Below are positions 9,565 to 19,591 of a stretch of DNA of 64,000 nt, in pieces. The stretch comes from Sphingomonas alpina (lineage in GTDB: Bacteria > Pseudomonadota > Alphaproteobacteria > Sphingomonadales > Sphingomonadaceae): the NCBI RefSeq assembly GCF_014490665.1, contig NZ_CP061038.1, positions 1,488,001 to 1,552,000 of the forward strand, in the 5' to 3' direction. The position numbers and the translations under genes were made by a program. Position 1 is the stretch's first letter, and each line of letters opens with the position of its first letter. The notes below the pieces were generated by a model. That model was not told the DNA's origin and did no database searches. It was given only the letters and a program-made list of their open reading frames with translations.

Positions 9565-10053
9565 CTATTCGTGCGCATGATGGTATGGCCTTTCGCCGCG
9601 ATTGAGCAATGTCCGGTTTTTGACCCGCTCCATCCCCTTGCGGATTTCCTCGGCGATATTGGTCTCTTCCGCAGGCGGGGGCGCGGGCCGTGCCCAGATT
9701 GCAGGGCGGCGCGCGCGCATCCATTGCAGTGCTGCGGTGACATCGGGGCGCACTTCGCGCTTGTAGCGCACGATCACCGGCTCTTCATTGCCGGCCGGGT
9801 GATAAACGCTGACCGCTTCCTCTTCATAGCCGATCGCACGCTCGTACAGCGCGCGTTCGACACGGTCGTCGGCGACCTCTTTGCCGAGCTTCGTCGCCTC
9901 GGCGAACTCAGGGTAAGCGGCGCGCCAGCGAAAGATCGTCATGCGACAGACGCCGAAAGCTGCGGCGAGCTCACGATCGGTCAGGCCGTGGGCATAAAGC
10001 TCCTGCGCCTGACGGATATAGTCGGTTTTGAAGGTTGAAGGACGTGTCTCCAT
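9565..10053 (-). CDS. Terminase small-subunit-like DNA-binding protein (orphan)
   Basis: A 162-aa protein resembling the small subunits of phage terminases, the proteins that recognise the packaging site for the large motor subunit. A helix-turn-helix spans about 24-45 (LTDRELAAAFGVCRMTIFRW), followed by the family pattern YPEFAEATKLGKEVADDRVE, ALYERAIGYEEEAV and DVTAALQWMRARRPAIW. No large terminase, portal or capsid gene lies nearby. It is therefore either a remnant of a phage or gene-transfer-agent locus or a domesticated regulator. The frame is intact with a normal start. It converges on folB 15 bp away. Confidence 0.75.
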   Translation of the reverse strand: METRPSTFKTDYIRQAQELYAHGLTDRELAAAFGVCRMTIFRWRAAYPEFAEATKLGKEVADDRVERALYERAIGYEEEAVSVYHPAGNEEPVIVRYKREVRPDVTAALQWMRARRPAIWARPAPPPAEETNIAEEIRKGMERVKNRTLLNRGERPYHHAHE

Positions 10054-10443
10054 GCTGCCGGGATAGCGGCGCTTGCACGGGGTTTGAATCGGCCGCGCGA
10101 TAAAGGCTGGAGGGGAGATATGTTACACCGGATTGTTCCATATCTCGGACGCGGAGCGGGCGAGGGCATCTATCGATGTTGCTCAACCAGGCGGTCTTAC
10201 ATATCAAGGAAGATGTTAATAAAATGATTTATAATCAATAAGTTAAGTTAATCTCTTCCTCGGCGCGTCACTGTTTCCAACAGGAATGTGATGATCCCGT
10301 TAGAGGAACGATGGAACCGGCTATGCCGTCGATCCTCGCACATCGATGCGGGGATGGTATGGCGCATCATGGCGATTGCATCGGCGCCAGTGGATGCAAT
10401 CAATGGCGAGCGTGTCGCGCTTCAGTCGCCCAAACCGAGAACC
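10054..10443. other. Intergenic region, 390 bp, with an AT-rich block
   Basis: This region holds no supported gene. Around 10211-10252 there is a marked AT-rich block (GTTAATAAAATGATTTATAA and onward) that stands out from the GC-rich surroundings and contains an IHF-like site. A plus-strand frame from 10288 runs antisense to the OsmC gene and is judged spurious. The promoter of the terminase-like gene should lie near its right of start at 10054-10250. Confidence 0.5.
10233..10245 (+). promoter_or_regulatory. Candidate IHF-binding site
   Basis: AATCAATAAGTTA matches the IHF consensus WATCAANNNNTTR at every defined position and lies inside an AT-rich block. The match is by pattern only. Confidence 0.35.
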
Positions 10444-10851
10444 TCAACCCCAGGAAAACTCGATCGGTATCTGCACGTCCGGATGCATGCTCTTGTGCAC
10501 CGGGCAGCTATGTGCAGCCTCTTCCAGCTTGTGCCGATGTTCCTGGCTAAGCTGTTGCGGCACATGAATACGGACCGCCAGCTTATGCACCCGGCGCACC
10601 GGCGCATTGGCCATTTCCTTCTCGACAATTGCCGTCGCGCCGCCGATTTCAATGTTCAGGGCGCGCGCCTTGATGCCCATGACGCTCAGGATGCAACTGC
10701 CCAGCGCGCTCGCCAGCAAGTCGGTCGGGGAGAAGCTCTCACCCCGACCCTGATTGTCCTTCGGCGCATCGGTGGTCAGTTCGGTACCGGACTCGCCATG
10801 CAGCGCCTTGCAGCGAAGATCCCCCAGATATTCGATACGAACAGCGACCAT
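10444..10851 (-). CDS. OsmC-family peroxiredoxin-like protein
   Basis: Thiol-dependent hydroperoxide-reducing family, 135 aa. The two conserved cysteines are Cys53 (LASALGSCILSVMGI) and Cys116 (EAAHSCPVHKSM), the pair used for reduction of organic hydroperoxides in OsmC and Ohr proteins. The short form without extension fits the OsmC-like/YhfA subgroup more than Ohr, so a general stress or sulfur-relay role is possible. It starts 24 bp after leuA ends on the same strand and is probably read from the leuA transcript. Confidence 0.85.
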   Translation of the reverse strand: MVAVRIEYLGDLRCKALHGESGTELTTDAPKDNQGRGESFSPTDLLASALGSCILSVMGIKARALNIEIGGATAIVEKEMANAPVRRVHKLAVRIHVPQQLSQEHRHKLEEAAHSCPVHKSMHPDVQIPIEFSWG

Positions 10852-10875
10852 CGATAGATCCTCCGAAAGCAGCGC

Positions 10876-12543
10876 TCAGACGGCGTTCGCCGCACTCAGC
10901 GCCGCGCGCACCGTGGCCGTCGCGACATCGACATCGATGCCGACCCCGAACACCGTCCGCCCATCGGCGGTGCGGCATTCGAGATACGCCGCCGCCTGCG
11001 CCTGCGCGCCGACGCCGATTGCGTGTTCGTTATAGTCGATCACGTCGAGGTCCACGCCGCAATCCTCGCGCAGCGCATCGAGCACGCCGGAGATCAGGCC
11101 ATTGCCGCGCCCGCTGATCGAGCGTTCCTCGCCGTCGAGCCGGACGCGGCCGACAAAGGTGCGCGGCGGGCCGCCGCCGGGGGCGTGGTTTTCCTGATAG
11201 TCGATCAGCGCGAAGCGGTCGCGGCCGGTCGGCAGATAGGTCGTCTCGAACAGCTGCCAGATATCGGCAGCGTTGAGTTCGCGGCTGCTTTCGTCGGCAA
11301 AGGCCTGCACATGGCGGCTGAAATCGGCCTGCAGGCGCTTGGGCAGCTTCAGCCCCTTATCCTGCTCAATCACCCAGGCGACCCCGCCCTTGCCGGATTG
11401 CGAATTGACCCGGATCACGGCTTCATAGCTGCGCCCGAGATCGGCCGGGTCGATCGGCAGATAGGGGACTTCCCAATATTCGTCGTTGCGCTCCGCCTGT
11501 GACGCGAAGCCCTTCTTGATCGCGTCCTGATGGCTGCCCGAAAAGGCGGTGAAGACCAGGTCGCCGGCATAGGGTGTGCGCGGATGCACCGGCAGGTTGG
11601 TGCAATAATTCACGGTGCTGACGATCTCATCGATGTCGGAGAAATCGAGTTTCGGATCAATGCCTTGCGTGTACATGTTGAGCGCGACCGTCACCAGGTC
11701 GCAATTGCCGGTGCGCTCACCATTGCCGAGCAGACAGCCCTCGACCCGGTCGGCGCCGGCCATCAGGCCGAGCTCCGCCGCCGCTACGCCGGTACCGCGG
11801 TCGTTGTGCGGATGCAGCGAGATGACGATGCTGTCGCGGTTGCGGATGTTCTTGCCGAACCATTCGATCTGGTCGGCATAGATGTTGGGCGTGGCGCATT
11901 CGACCGTCGCGGGCAGGTTGAGGATAATCGGATGGTCGGGGGTGGGGCGCAGCACTTCCATCACCGCCTCACACACCTCGACCGAGAAATCGAGTTCGGC
12001 GGTCGAGAAGGTTTCGGGGCTATATTCGAAATGCCAGTCGGTGCCGGGCTGGGCGGCGGCCTGGTCGCGCAGGATCATGGCGCCCTGCACCGCGATCTGG
12101 CGTACCTCGTCGCGAGTCATGCCGAAGACGATCTTGCGCCAGGCCGGGCTGACCGCGTTGTAGAGATGGACGATCGCCCTGGGCGCGCCGCGCAGGCTTT
12201 CGAAGCTGGTTTCGATCAGGTCGCGGCGCGACTGGGTCAGCACCTGGATCGTCACATCGTCGGGGATGCGGTCGTTCTTCACCAGGCCGGAAATGAAATC
12301 GAACTCGGTCGCGCCAGCGGAGGGGAATCCGACCTCGATCTCCTTCAGCCCGACCTTGACCAGCAGGTCGAAAAGGCGGGTCTTCTTCTCCGCATCCATC
12401 GGGTCGATCAGCGCCTGATTGCCGTCGCGCAGGTCAGTCGAGAGCCAGCGTGGCGGCCGGGTGATGGTGCGCGACGGCCATTGGCGGTCGGGCAGGTCGA
12501 TCTGGGGGAAGGGGCGGTATTTTACGGAAGGGTCACGCAGCAT
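10876..12543 (-). CDS. leuA: 2-isopropylmalate synthase
   Basis: Condenses acetyl-CoA with 2-oxoisovalerate, the first committed step of leucine synthesis. It is the long form, 555 aa from the chosen start. TIM-barrel motifs are [15 protein letters not shown] near the N-terminus and [18 protein letters not shown], which supplies the metal-binding HxH-type residues. A C-terminal LeuA regulatory domain (from about residue 435, [20 protein letters not shown]) normally senses leucine. ATG 12543 begins [14 protein letters not shown] as in other long LeuA proteins. A GTG at 12636 is in frame but lacks a ribosome site. A leucine-rich leader peptide lies 120 bp upstream. Confidence 0.94.
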   Translation of the reverse strand: MLRDPSVKYRPFPQIDLPDRQWPSRTITRPPRWLSTDLRDGNQALIDPMDAEKKTRLFDLLVKVGLKEIEVGFPSAGATEFDFISGLVKNDRIPDDVTIQVLTQSRRDLIETSFESLRGAPRAIVHLYNAVSPAWRKIVFGMTRDEVRQIAVQGAMILRDQAAAQPGTDWHFEYSPETFSTAELDFSVEVCEAVMEVLRPTPDHPIILNLPATVECATPNIYADQIEWFGKNIRNRDSIVISLHPHNDRGTGVAAAELGLMAGADRVEGCLLGNGERTGNCDLVTVALNMYTQGIDPKLDFSDIDEIVSTVNYCTNLPVHPRTPYAGDLVFTAFSGSHQDAIKKGFASQAERNDEYWEVPYLPIDPADLGRSYEAVIRVNSQSGKGGVAWVIEQDKGLKLPKRLQADFSRHVQAFADESSRELNAADIWQLFETTYLPTGRDRFALIDYQENHAPGGGPPRTFVGRVRLDGEERSISGRGNGLISGVLDALREDCGVDLDVIDYNEHAIGVGAQAQAAAYLECRTADGRTVFGVGIDVDVATATVRAALSAANAV

Positions 12544-12615
12544 GGCTTCGGGTCTCGCAATTCGCTTGTCGTCGTCTGGGGCGGCGGCATTTGATTTTGT
12601 GGGGATGTCCCACGG

Positions 12616-12671
12616 GCCCTTAGGCGGATCGCGCACGCCCGAGGCGCGCGGCGAGGGTCGCGCCTAAGGGC
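12616..12671 (-). promoter_or_regulatory. leuA leader hairpin overlapping the leader-peptide stop
   Basis: Arms GCCCTTAGGCG (12616-12626) and CGCCTAAGGGC (12661-12671) are perfect 11-bp reverse complements. One arm contains the final codons and stop of the leader peptide, so a ribosome held at the leucine codons or at the stop would change whether the stem forms. No U-tract terminator was found, so the readout may be translational or use another mechanism. This is a structural inference only. Confidence 0.5.
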
Positions 12672-12711
12672 GCGTAAGTCGAAGCAGCGAAAGGCGAGTG
12701 GCCTGCGTCAT
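12664..12711 (-). CDS. Putative leucine leader peptide for leuA
   Basis: A 15-codon frame, MTQATRLSLLRLTRP, ends about 120 bp ahead of leuA. Four of 15 residues are leucine and three of these use CTT, which is little used in this GC-rich sequence (CTG and CTC dominate in the neighbours). This composition and place match attenuator leader peptides of amino-acid operons, in which ribosome stalling at scarce leucyl-tRNA opens expression. The 3' codons overlap one arm of a perfect 11-bp hairpin. Leader peptides are easily mimicked by chance, so support rests on the combination of codons, position and RNA pairing. Confidence 0.6.
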   Translation of the reverse strand: MTQATRLSLLRLTRP

Positions 12712-12763
12712 TGCCTGTTCGCCTAGCGTGGCGACGGGCCGCATGTCCAGCCCGGATTTACGG

Positions 12764-13405
12764 TCACTTCTGATCGAACCAGGCGTCCATCGGGCTTTTC
12801 GGCAGGAACCACAGGATGGCGACCGCGGTGGCAGCGGCCACGCCGAGCCATGGCGTGATGAAGCTGAGCGGAATGCCTGCCGCATAGATGCCGGTGGCGA
12901 CCAGGGTCTTGCGGATGCCGCGGCGGTGATAGCGGTCTGCGGCAGGGCCGGCGATGCCGGTGGCGCGGATCGCGCGCTGCAGCGGGCCATAGGCGATCGC
13001 CGGCAGCAGCATCGTCACGAGATAGATGATCGTCGCGTCGCGGCTGAAATGCTGCTCGCCGAGATAGGCGGTCGAGAAAGGCACCAGCGACAGGGTGAAG
13101 AGCAAGGCGAGATTGCCCCAGATCAGCGGATTGGTGACCTTGGTCGCATGACTGAACAACTGGTGATGATTGACCCAGTAGATGCCGACATAGGCGAAGC
13201 TCAGCACATAGGCGACCGCGATCGGCCAAAGCTGCCAGAGGTGGTGCATGCCCGCCTCTTCCGGCGCCTTCAGTTCGAGCACCATGATCGTGATGATGAT
13301 CGCAATCACACCATCGGAGAAGGCCTCGACCCGGCCGACGCCCGGCACGCCTTCCTGCCCGCCATCGGCGGGGCGGCCGTCGTCGGTCAGTTCTGTCTTG
13401 CTCAT
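12764..13405 (-). CDS. TMEM175-family (DUF1211) membrane protein
   Basis: A 213-aa integral membrane protein. The signature RVEAFSDGVIAIIITIMVLEL at the start of the first helix contains the FSD motif of TMEM175 potassium-channel proteins. About six hydrophobic helices follow, as in bacterial single-repeat members. A potassium-conducting role is known for some relatives and is inferred here. ATG 13405 has GGGGG five bases upstream and gives a short cytoplasmic N-terminus before the motif. The frame is open further upstream but that part is low-complexity Ser/Arg and overlaps the YceI gene. Confidence 0.85.
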   Translation of the reverse strand: MSKTELTDDGRPADGGQEGVPGVGRVEAFSDGVIAIIITIMVLELKAPEEAGMHHLWQLWPIAVAYVLSFAYVGIYWVNHHQLFSHATKVTNPLIWGNLALLFTLSLVPFSTAYLGEQHFSRDATIIYLVTMLLPAIAYGPLQRAIRATGIAGPAADRYHRRGIRKTLVATGIYAAGIPLSFITPWLGVAAATAVAILWFLPKSPMDAWFDQK

Positions 13406-13478
13406 CTCGTCCCCCCAATCGCGCACAGGCGGCGCCACGGCATTCCCGCGCCGTGGCGTCGTCGTTATTGCCGGGCGG

Positions 13479-14120
13479 CTACTTCTGGAAGCCGGCCGCG
13501 ATCTTGAGCTTGATCTCGTCGGAGACGATCGGGACGCCGAAGCCGAGGCCGAATTCGCTGCGCTTGATCGTGCCCTCGGCTTCGAAACCGACATTGTCCT
13601 TGCCGCCCATCTGCGGCGGGGTCTTGCCGGCGCCGTAGAAATCGACGTCGAGCGTAACCGGCCGCGTCACGCCGTTCAGCGTCAGATTGCCGGTCACGAC
13701 CGCTTCGTCCTCATCCTTGACCTGGACCGAGGTCGAGACGAAATGGGCGGCCGCCGGATTGGGGCCGAAAAAGTCGGGCTTCCCGCCGGCCGTTGCCGGG
13801 GCCTTGAGCAGATGGCTGGTGAGGCCGGCGCTGGCGGTGGTGATCTTGGCGATCGGTATGGTGACATCGACCTTGGCGGCCGCCAGATTCTTCGGGTCGA
13901 GCTCCAGCGTGCCTGTGATGTCGCCGACCAGCCCGAAATAGGGCGTCAGGCCCATATGATCGACCGACCAGCTGACCAGCGTGTGATAGGGATCCGCCTT
14001 GTAGGCGCCGCCGGTCACCAGCGCGACGTTCTTCGACCCCGGCTTCTCCATTGCCTGCTGCGCGAGCAGCGGGGTGGCGATGATGGCGGTGGCGGCGAGC
14101 AGGATCAGGGGAAGGCGCAT
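13479..14120 (-). CDS. YceI-family periplasmic protein
   Basis: A 213-aa exported protein with a signal peptide (MRLPLILLAATAIIATPLLA). The YceI lipocalin-like fold is recognised from ADPYHTLVSWSVDHMG, the segments FGLVGDITGTLELDP and VTIPIAKI, and GNLTLNGVTRPVTLDVDF. YceI proteins bind isoprenoid quinones or similar lipids in a hydrophobic tunnel; the physiological role is unsettled. ATG 14120 has GGAG eight bases upstream. It lies between ilvC and the TMEM175-like gene and has no clear link to amino-acid synthesis. Confidence 0.9.
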   Translation of the reverse strand: MRLPLILLAATAIIATPLLAQQAMEKPGSKNVALVTGGAYKADPYHTLVSWSVDHMGLTPYFGLVGDITGTLELDPKNLAAAKVDVTIPIAKITTASAGLTSHLLKAPATAGGKPDFFGPNPAAAHFVSTSVQVKDEDEAVVTGNLTLNGVTRPVTLDVDFYGAGKTPPQMGGKDNVGFEAEGTIKRSEFGLGFGVPIVSDEIKLKIAAGFQK

Positions 14121-14202
14121 CGGGTCGTCTCCAGACAAGGGAAAGGGGCCGCGCCAGTCTGACGCGACCCCTTCCACCACGCAAGCGCCGAAGCGGAAAC
14201 GC

Positions 14203-15392
<1,190 letters not shown>

Positions 15393-15396
15393 AAAA

Positions 15397-15912
15397 TCAG
15401 ACCGGTTCTTTCCCCCGGGCGATGGCGACGATGCCGGTGCGGGCGACCTCGATCAGGCCGACCTCGCGCATCAGGGTGACGAACGTGTCGATCTTCTCGC
15501 GCCCGCCGGTCACTTCGAACACGAAGCTCGAGGTCGTCGCATCGACCACGCGGGCGCGATAGACATCGGCGAGGCGCAGCGCCTCGATGCGGTGATCGCC
15601 GGTGCCGGCGACCTTGACCAGCGCCAGCTCGCGTTCGACATGCGGGCCGAGCGCGGTCAGGTCGGTGACCGAATGAACCGGAATCAGCCGGTCGAGCTGA
15701 GCGAGGATCTGCTCCATCGTCTCATCCGATGCGCTGGTCACGATGGTGATCCGGCTGACCGCATGGTCGGCGGTCACGTCGGACACGGTCAGGCTTTCGA
15801 TGTTGTAGCCGCGTGCGGTGAACAGGCCGGCGATTCGCGCGAGAATGCCCGGTTCATTGTCGACCATGATCGCCAGCGTGTGACGCTGCGTCGTTTCCGT
15901 CTTGATGTGCAT
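15397..15912 (-). CDS. ilvH: Acetolactate synthase small (regulatory) subunit
   Basis: Regulatory partner of the large subunit IlvB that confers valine feedback inhibition. The 171-aa length and an N-terminal ACT domain (LAIMVDNEPGILARIAGLF, then RGYNIESLTVS) are diagnostic, and the C-terminal domain follows from about residue 85. Its ATG shares one base with the IlvB stop (TGATG), so the two are translationally coupled as expected for subunits of one enzyme. Confidence 0.95.
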   Translation of the reverse strand: MHIKTETTQRHTLAIMVDNEPGILARIAGLFTARGYNIESLTVSDVTADHAVSRITIVTSASDETMEQILAQLDRLIPVHSVTDLTALGPHVERELALVKVAGTGDHRIEALRLADVYRARVVDATTSSFVFEVTGGREKIDTFVTLMREVGLIEVARTGIVAIARGKEPV

Positions 15913-17657
15913 CAGACCAGCGCCTTCGCTTCGTCGTCCATTTCGCCGGTGACTTCATTGGCCTGAAGGATCATTTCAGTGTGCGCTGCGCCCGACGGGA
16001 TCATCGGGAAGCAATTGGCCAGCTGGCTGACCATGCAGTCGACCAGCACCGGGCCGTCATGCGCGAGCATCGCGGCGATGCCGTCATCGAGCTCGCCTGG
16101 CTTCTCGATCTTGATGCCCTTCCAGCCATAGGCCTCGGCGAGCTTGACGAAGTCGGGCAGGGAGTCGCTGTAACTCTCGGCATAACGGCTCGAATAGGTC
16201 AGTTCCTGCCACTGACGGACCATGCCCATATATTGGTTGTTGAGGATGAAGATCTTGACCGGCAGGCGATATTGCGTCGCCGTCGCCAGTTCCTGGATGT
16301 TCATCTGGATCGAGGCTTCGCCGGCAATGTCGATCACCAGCGCCTTGGGATTGCCGAGCTGCGCGCCGATCGCGGCGGGCAGGCCGTACCCCATCGTGCC
16401 GAGCCCGCCCGAGGTCAGCCATTTATTGGGCGCCTCGAAGTCGAAATGCTGCGCGGCCCACATCTGGTGCTGACCGACCTCGGTGGTGATGATCGGCGCC
16501 TGCTTGTGCGTCGCCTCCCACAGCGCACGGATTGCGCGTTGCGGCATGATCTCGGTCGCGCTGTCCGTGAAGTTGAGGCTGCCAACGGCGCGCCAGCCTT
16601 CGATCCGCCGCCACCATTCGGCGAGGTCGGGCTTGGGATGACGCCGTGCCTTGTAGACGCGGATCATATCCTCGAGCGCATGGCCGACATCGGCGACGAT
16701 CGGCAGATCGATGCGCACCGTCTTGTTGATCGAAGAGCGGTCGATATCGATATGCACTTTGCGGCTGTTCGGGCTGAACGCATCGAGCCGTCCAGTCACC
16801 CGGTCGTCGAAGCGCGCGCCCATCGCGATCACCAGATCGGCCTGATTCATCGCCCAGTTCGCTTCATAGGTGCCGTGCATGCCGAGCATGCCGAGCCACT
16901 GGTCGGACGAAGCGGGAAATGCGCCCAGACCCATCAAGGTCGAGGTGACCGGCGCGCCGGTGATGCGCGCGAGTTCGCGCAGCAGCTGGCTTGCCGCCGG
17001 GCCCGAATTGATGATCCCGCCGCCGGTGTAGAAGATCGGCCGTTCCGCCGCCGCCAGCATGTCGACGACCTGCTCGATCGCCGACTGGTCGGCCTTGACC
17101 TGCGGGCGATAGGTCTTGTGCTTGATCGGACCGGGCTTGGTGTAGCGCGCGGTTGCGACCTGAACATCCTTCGGGATGTCGACCACGACCGGGCCGGGCC
17201 GGCCCGAGGTGGCGATATGGAATGCCTCATGGATCACCGCGCCGAGCTGGGCGGGATCCTTCACCAGATAGTTGTGCTTGGTGCAGTGGCGCGTGATGCC
17301 CACCGTGTCGGCCTCCTGGAACGCGTCGGTGCCGATCAGCGCGGTCGGCACCTGACCGGTGATCACGACCATCGGGATCGAATCCATCAGCGCGTCGGTG
17401 ATGCCGGTGACGGCATTGGTCGCGCCGGGGCCGGAGGTGACGAGCACCACGCCGGGCTTGCCGGTCGAGCGCGCATAGCCTTCCGCGGCATGCGTTGCGG
17501 CCTGTTCGTGGCGCACCAGAATGTGCTTGATCCGACCCGAGCGGAACAGAGCATCATAGATTGGAAGAACCGCGCCGCCCGGATAGCCGAACACGACTTC
17601 CACACCGAGATCGCACAGCGCCTCGACAAGGATATCGGCTCCACTCTTCTCGGTCAT
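15912..17657 (-). CDS. ilvB: Acetolactate synthase large (catalytic) subunit
   Basis: Thiamine-diphosphate enzyme, 581 aa, that makes acetolactate or acetohydroxybutyrate. The catalytic glutamate is Glu51 in VRHEQAATHAAEGYAR. FAD and substrate regions are standard (GPGATNAVTGI, and FQEADTVGITRHCTKHN). In the diphosphate-metal motif the usual Gly-Asp is Gly-Glu here (IAGEASIQMN, Glu447), with the downstream LNNQYMGMVRQW intact. ATG 17657 with AGGA seven bases ahead gives the usual N-terminus. It lies 78 bp after miaA on the same strand, and no attenuator was recognised in that gap. Confidence 0.95.
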   Translation of the reverse strand: MTEKSGADILVEALCDLGVEVVFGYPGGAVLPIYDALFRSGRIKHILVRHEQAATHAAEGYARSTGKPGVVLVTSGPGATNAVTGITDALMDSIPMVVITGQVPTALIGTDAFQEADTVGITRHCTKHNYLVKDPAQLGAVIHEAFHIATSGRPGPVVVDIPKDVQVATARYTKPGPIKHKTYRPQVKADQSAIEQVVDMLAAAERPIFYTGGGIINSGPAASQLLRELARITGAPVTSTLMGLGAFPASSDQWLGMLGMHGTYEANWAMNQADLVIAMGARFDDRVTGRLDAFSPNSRKVHIDIDRSSINKTVRIDLPIVADVGHALEDMIRVYKARRHPKPDLAEWWRRIEGWRAVGSLNFTDSATEIMPQRAIRALWEATHKQAPIITTEVGQHQMWAAQHFDFEAPNKWLTSGGLGTMGYGLPAAIGAQLGNPKALVIDIAGEASIQMNIQELATATQYRLPVKIFILNNQYMGMVRQWQELTYSSRYAESYSDSLPDFVKLAEAYGWKGIKIEKPGELDDGIAAMLAHDGPVLVDCMVSQLANCFPMIPSGAAHTEMILQANEVTGEMDDEAKALV

Positions 17658-17735
17658 TGGTCGTCCTTCATGATTGCAGCGCAACAAATGCAATGCGAAG
17701 CGCGCTGCTAGGGATGGAAAATGCGGTCGTCAACC

Positions 17736-18677
17736 TCAATTGTGTAATCTAGTTTCAATATCGTCGATCAGCGTGTTCGAATCTGTCTCCGACGTCCGGG
17801 GCCACATAGCGGGAGGTTGATTCCGAAACCATGTAAATTGTCGCTTGGCATATTGGCGGGTGGCGAGACGGGCGCGGGTCAGCGCTTCGTCGCGGTCGAT
17901 CTCGCCATTCAGCAACGCGGCGATTTCGGGAACGCCGATCGCACGCAACACCGGGGCGAGTGACGGGATGTCGGTGCGGGCGAGCAGCGCTTCGACTTCG
18001 GCGATCGCGCCATGGTCGAACATCCAGCCGAGCCGCGTGTCGCAGCGGTCGAGCAGCCAGTCGCGATCGGGCAGCAAGATGGTTGCGGTCAGGTGGATCG
18101 CATTGCCGATGCCCCCGGTCTTGTCGCGTTGCCAGTCTGTGAGCGGGCGGCCGGTGGATCGCACGACCTCGAGCGCGCGGGCGACACGCGTCGTATCGGC
18201 AGGCGCAAGGCGTTGCGCGGCGACGGGATCGGCCTCGGCCAGCAGGCGATAGGCCTGGGCAACGGGCAGGGCGCGGATTTCCTCGCGGATCGCCGGGTCG
18301 ATCGGCGGGACCGGCGCGATCCCGTCAAGCAGGGTGCGGATATGGAGGCCGGTGCCGCCGACCAGGACCGGCAACCGGCCTGATGCGTGGGTCTCGGAGA
18401 TAACTTGCCGCGCATCGGCCGCCCAGTGCGCGGCGGAACTGCTTTCGGCACCGTCGACATAACCGAACAGTCGGTGCGGAACGCGTGCCTCTTCCTCGGC
18501 GGTGGGGCGCGCCGAGAGGACACGCAGATCGGCATAGATTTGCGCCGAATCCGCGTTGATCACCACGCCGTCATGTCGTTCGGCGAGCCCCATCGCCAGC
18601 GCGGACTTGCCGCTTGCGGTCGGCCCTGCAATGAGCGCCACGCGGGGCAGGGGCTCCGGATTCGAGGATTGGGCCAT
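17736..18677 (-). CDS. miaA: tRNA dimethylallyltransferase
   Basis: Transfers a dimethylallyl group to adenine-37 of tRNAs that read codons beginning with U. It is 313 aa from the chosen start. The P-loop GPTASGKS is at 18-25, [19 protein letters not shown] and [15 protein letters not shown] follow, and the C-terminal [15 protein letters not shown] is a hallmark. The ATG at 18677 interlocks with the serB ATG on the other strand (CATG). A second ATG at 18683 is possible. Its promoter must lie inside serB. Confidence 0.94.
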   Translation of the reverse strand: MAQSSNPEPLPRVALIAGPTASGKSALAMGLAERHDGVVINADSAQIYADLRVLSARPTAEEEARVPHRLFGYVDGAESSSAAHWAADARQVISETHASGRLPVLVGGTGLHIRTLLDGIAPVPPIDPAIREEIRALPVAQAYRLLAEADPVAAQRLAPADTTRVARALEVVRSTGRPLTDWQRDKTGGIGNAIHLTATILLPDRDWLLDRCDTRLGWMFDHGAIAEVEALLARTDIPSLAPVLRAIGVPEIAALLNGEIDRDEALTRARLATRQYAKRQFTWFRNQPPAMWPRTSETDSNTLIDDIETRLHN

Positions 18678-19557
18678 GTTCATCGCGACGCTGATAGCAC
18701 CGGGGACACTGGCCGGGAGCGATATTTCCACCGCCGGCGACGTGCTTCGGGATGCCGGTTGCGAACCAGGTGCGACGGGCTGGATCGATGAGGGCTTTGC
18801 CGCCGATATCGGTTTCACCGGAGATCCGGCGGCGGCGCGCGAGGCGCTGGAAAGCAACGTCCCGGCCGTGGATATCGTTGTGCAGCCCGCCAAGGGACGC
18901 GCCAAGGCGCTGCTGGTTGCCGATATGGATTCGACCATGATCACGGTCGAATGCATCGACGAACTTGCGGATTATGCCGGCATCAAGCCGCAGATCGCCG
19001 AGATTACCGAGCGAGCGATGCGCGGCGAGCTGGATTTCGAGGCAGCGCTCGATGCGCGGGTCGCACTGCTCAAGGGGCTCGACGAAGCCGTGATCGAGCA
19101 GTGCCTCGCCGAACGCGTCGTCATCATGCCGGGCGCAGCGCCGCTGATCCGCACGATGCGGGAGCGTGGTGCGCTGACCATCTTGGTGTCGGGCGGCTTC
19201 ACGCGCTTTGCCGAGCCGGTGGCCAAGATCATCGGCTTCGACCGCGCGATCGCCAATGTGCTCGAAGTGGCGGACGGCGCGCTGACCGGCACGGTGACCA
19301 AGCCGATCGTGGGGTCGGACACCAAGCTGCAGACCCTGCTCAACGCAGTGGCTGAGATCGGGTTGAACCCGAATCAGACATTGGCGGTCGGCGACGGCGC
19401 GAACGATCTGGCAATGATCAAGCGCGCAGGGCTGGGCGTGGCCTATCGTGCCAAGCCGATCGTCGCTGCGGCGGCAGCCGCGCGGGTCAGCCATAACGAT
19501 CTCACCGCGCTGCTGTATGCGCAAGGGATCGCCAAGGCCGATTGGGTGACGGCGTAG
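18676..19557 (+). CDS. serB: Phosphoserine phosphatase
   Basis: Final step of serine synthesis, removing phosphate from phosphoserine. This is a 293-aa HAD-superfamily protein with the nucleophile motif DMDST (Asp83, Asp85), [10 protein letters not shown] as motif II, and [19 protein letters not shown] as motif III/IV. An N-terminal ACT-like region precedes the catalytic domain, as in other proteobacterial SerB proteins. ATG 18676 follows GAGG and overlaps the divergent miaA start by two bases, so its promoter lies inside miaA. Confidence 0.94.
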   Translation: MFIATLIAPGTLAGSDISTAGDVLRDAGCEPGATGWIDEGFAADIGFTGDPAAAREALESNVPAVDIVVQPAKGRAKALLVADMDSTMITVECIDELADYAGIKPQIAEITERAMRGELDFEAALDARVALLKGLDEAVIEQCLAERVVIMPGAAPLIRTMRERGALTILVSGGFTRFAEPVAKIIGFDRAIANVLEVADGALTGTVTKPIVGSDTKLQTLLNAVAEIGLNPNQTLAVGDGANDLAMIKRAGLGVAYRAKPIVAAAAAARVSHNDLTALLYAQGIAKADWVTA

Positions 19558-19591
19558 CGGCCGGTGTCAGACGTTCCCGCATCCGGCAGGA

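Noticed and set aside
10288..10857. 189-codon plus-strand frame from the AT-rich gap
   Set aside because: It runs antisense through the OsmC gene, which has both conserved cysteines, and shows no domain.
12601..12616. Small hairpin GTGGG/CCCAC ahead of leuA as an attenuator terminator
   Set aside because: On the leuA strand it is followed by AAAATC, not a U tract, so it cannot be a standard intrinsic terminator.
15981..17711. 576-codon plus-strand frame antisense to ilvB
   Set aside because: Full overlap with a strongly supported catalytic subunit and no recognisable fold.
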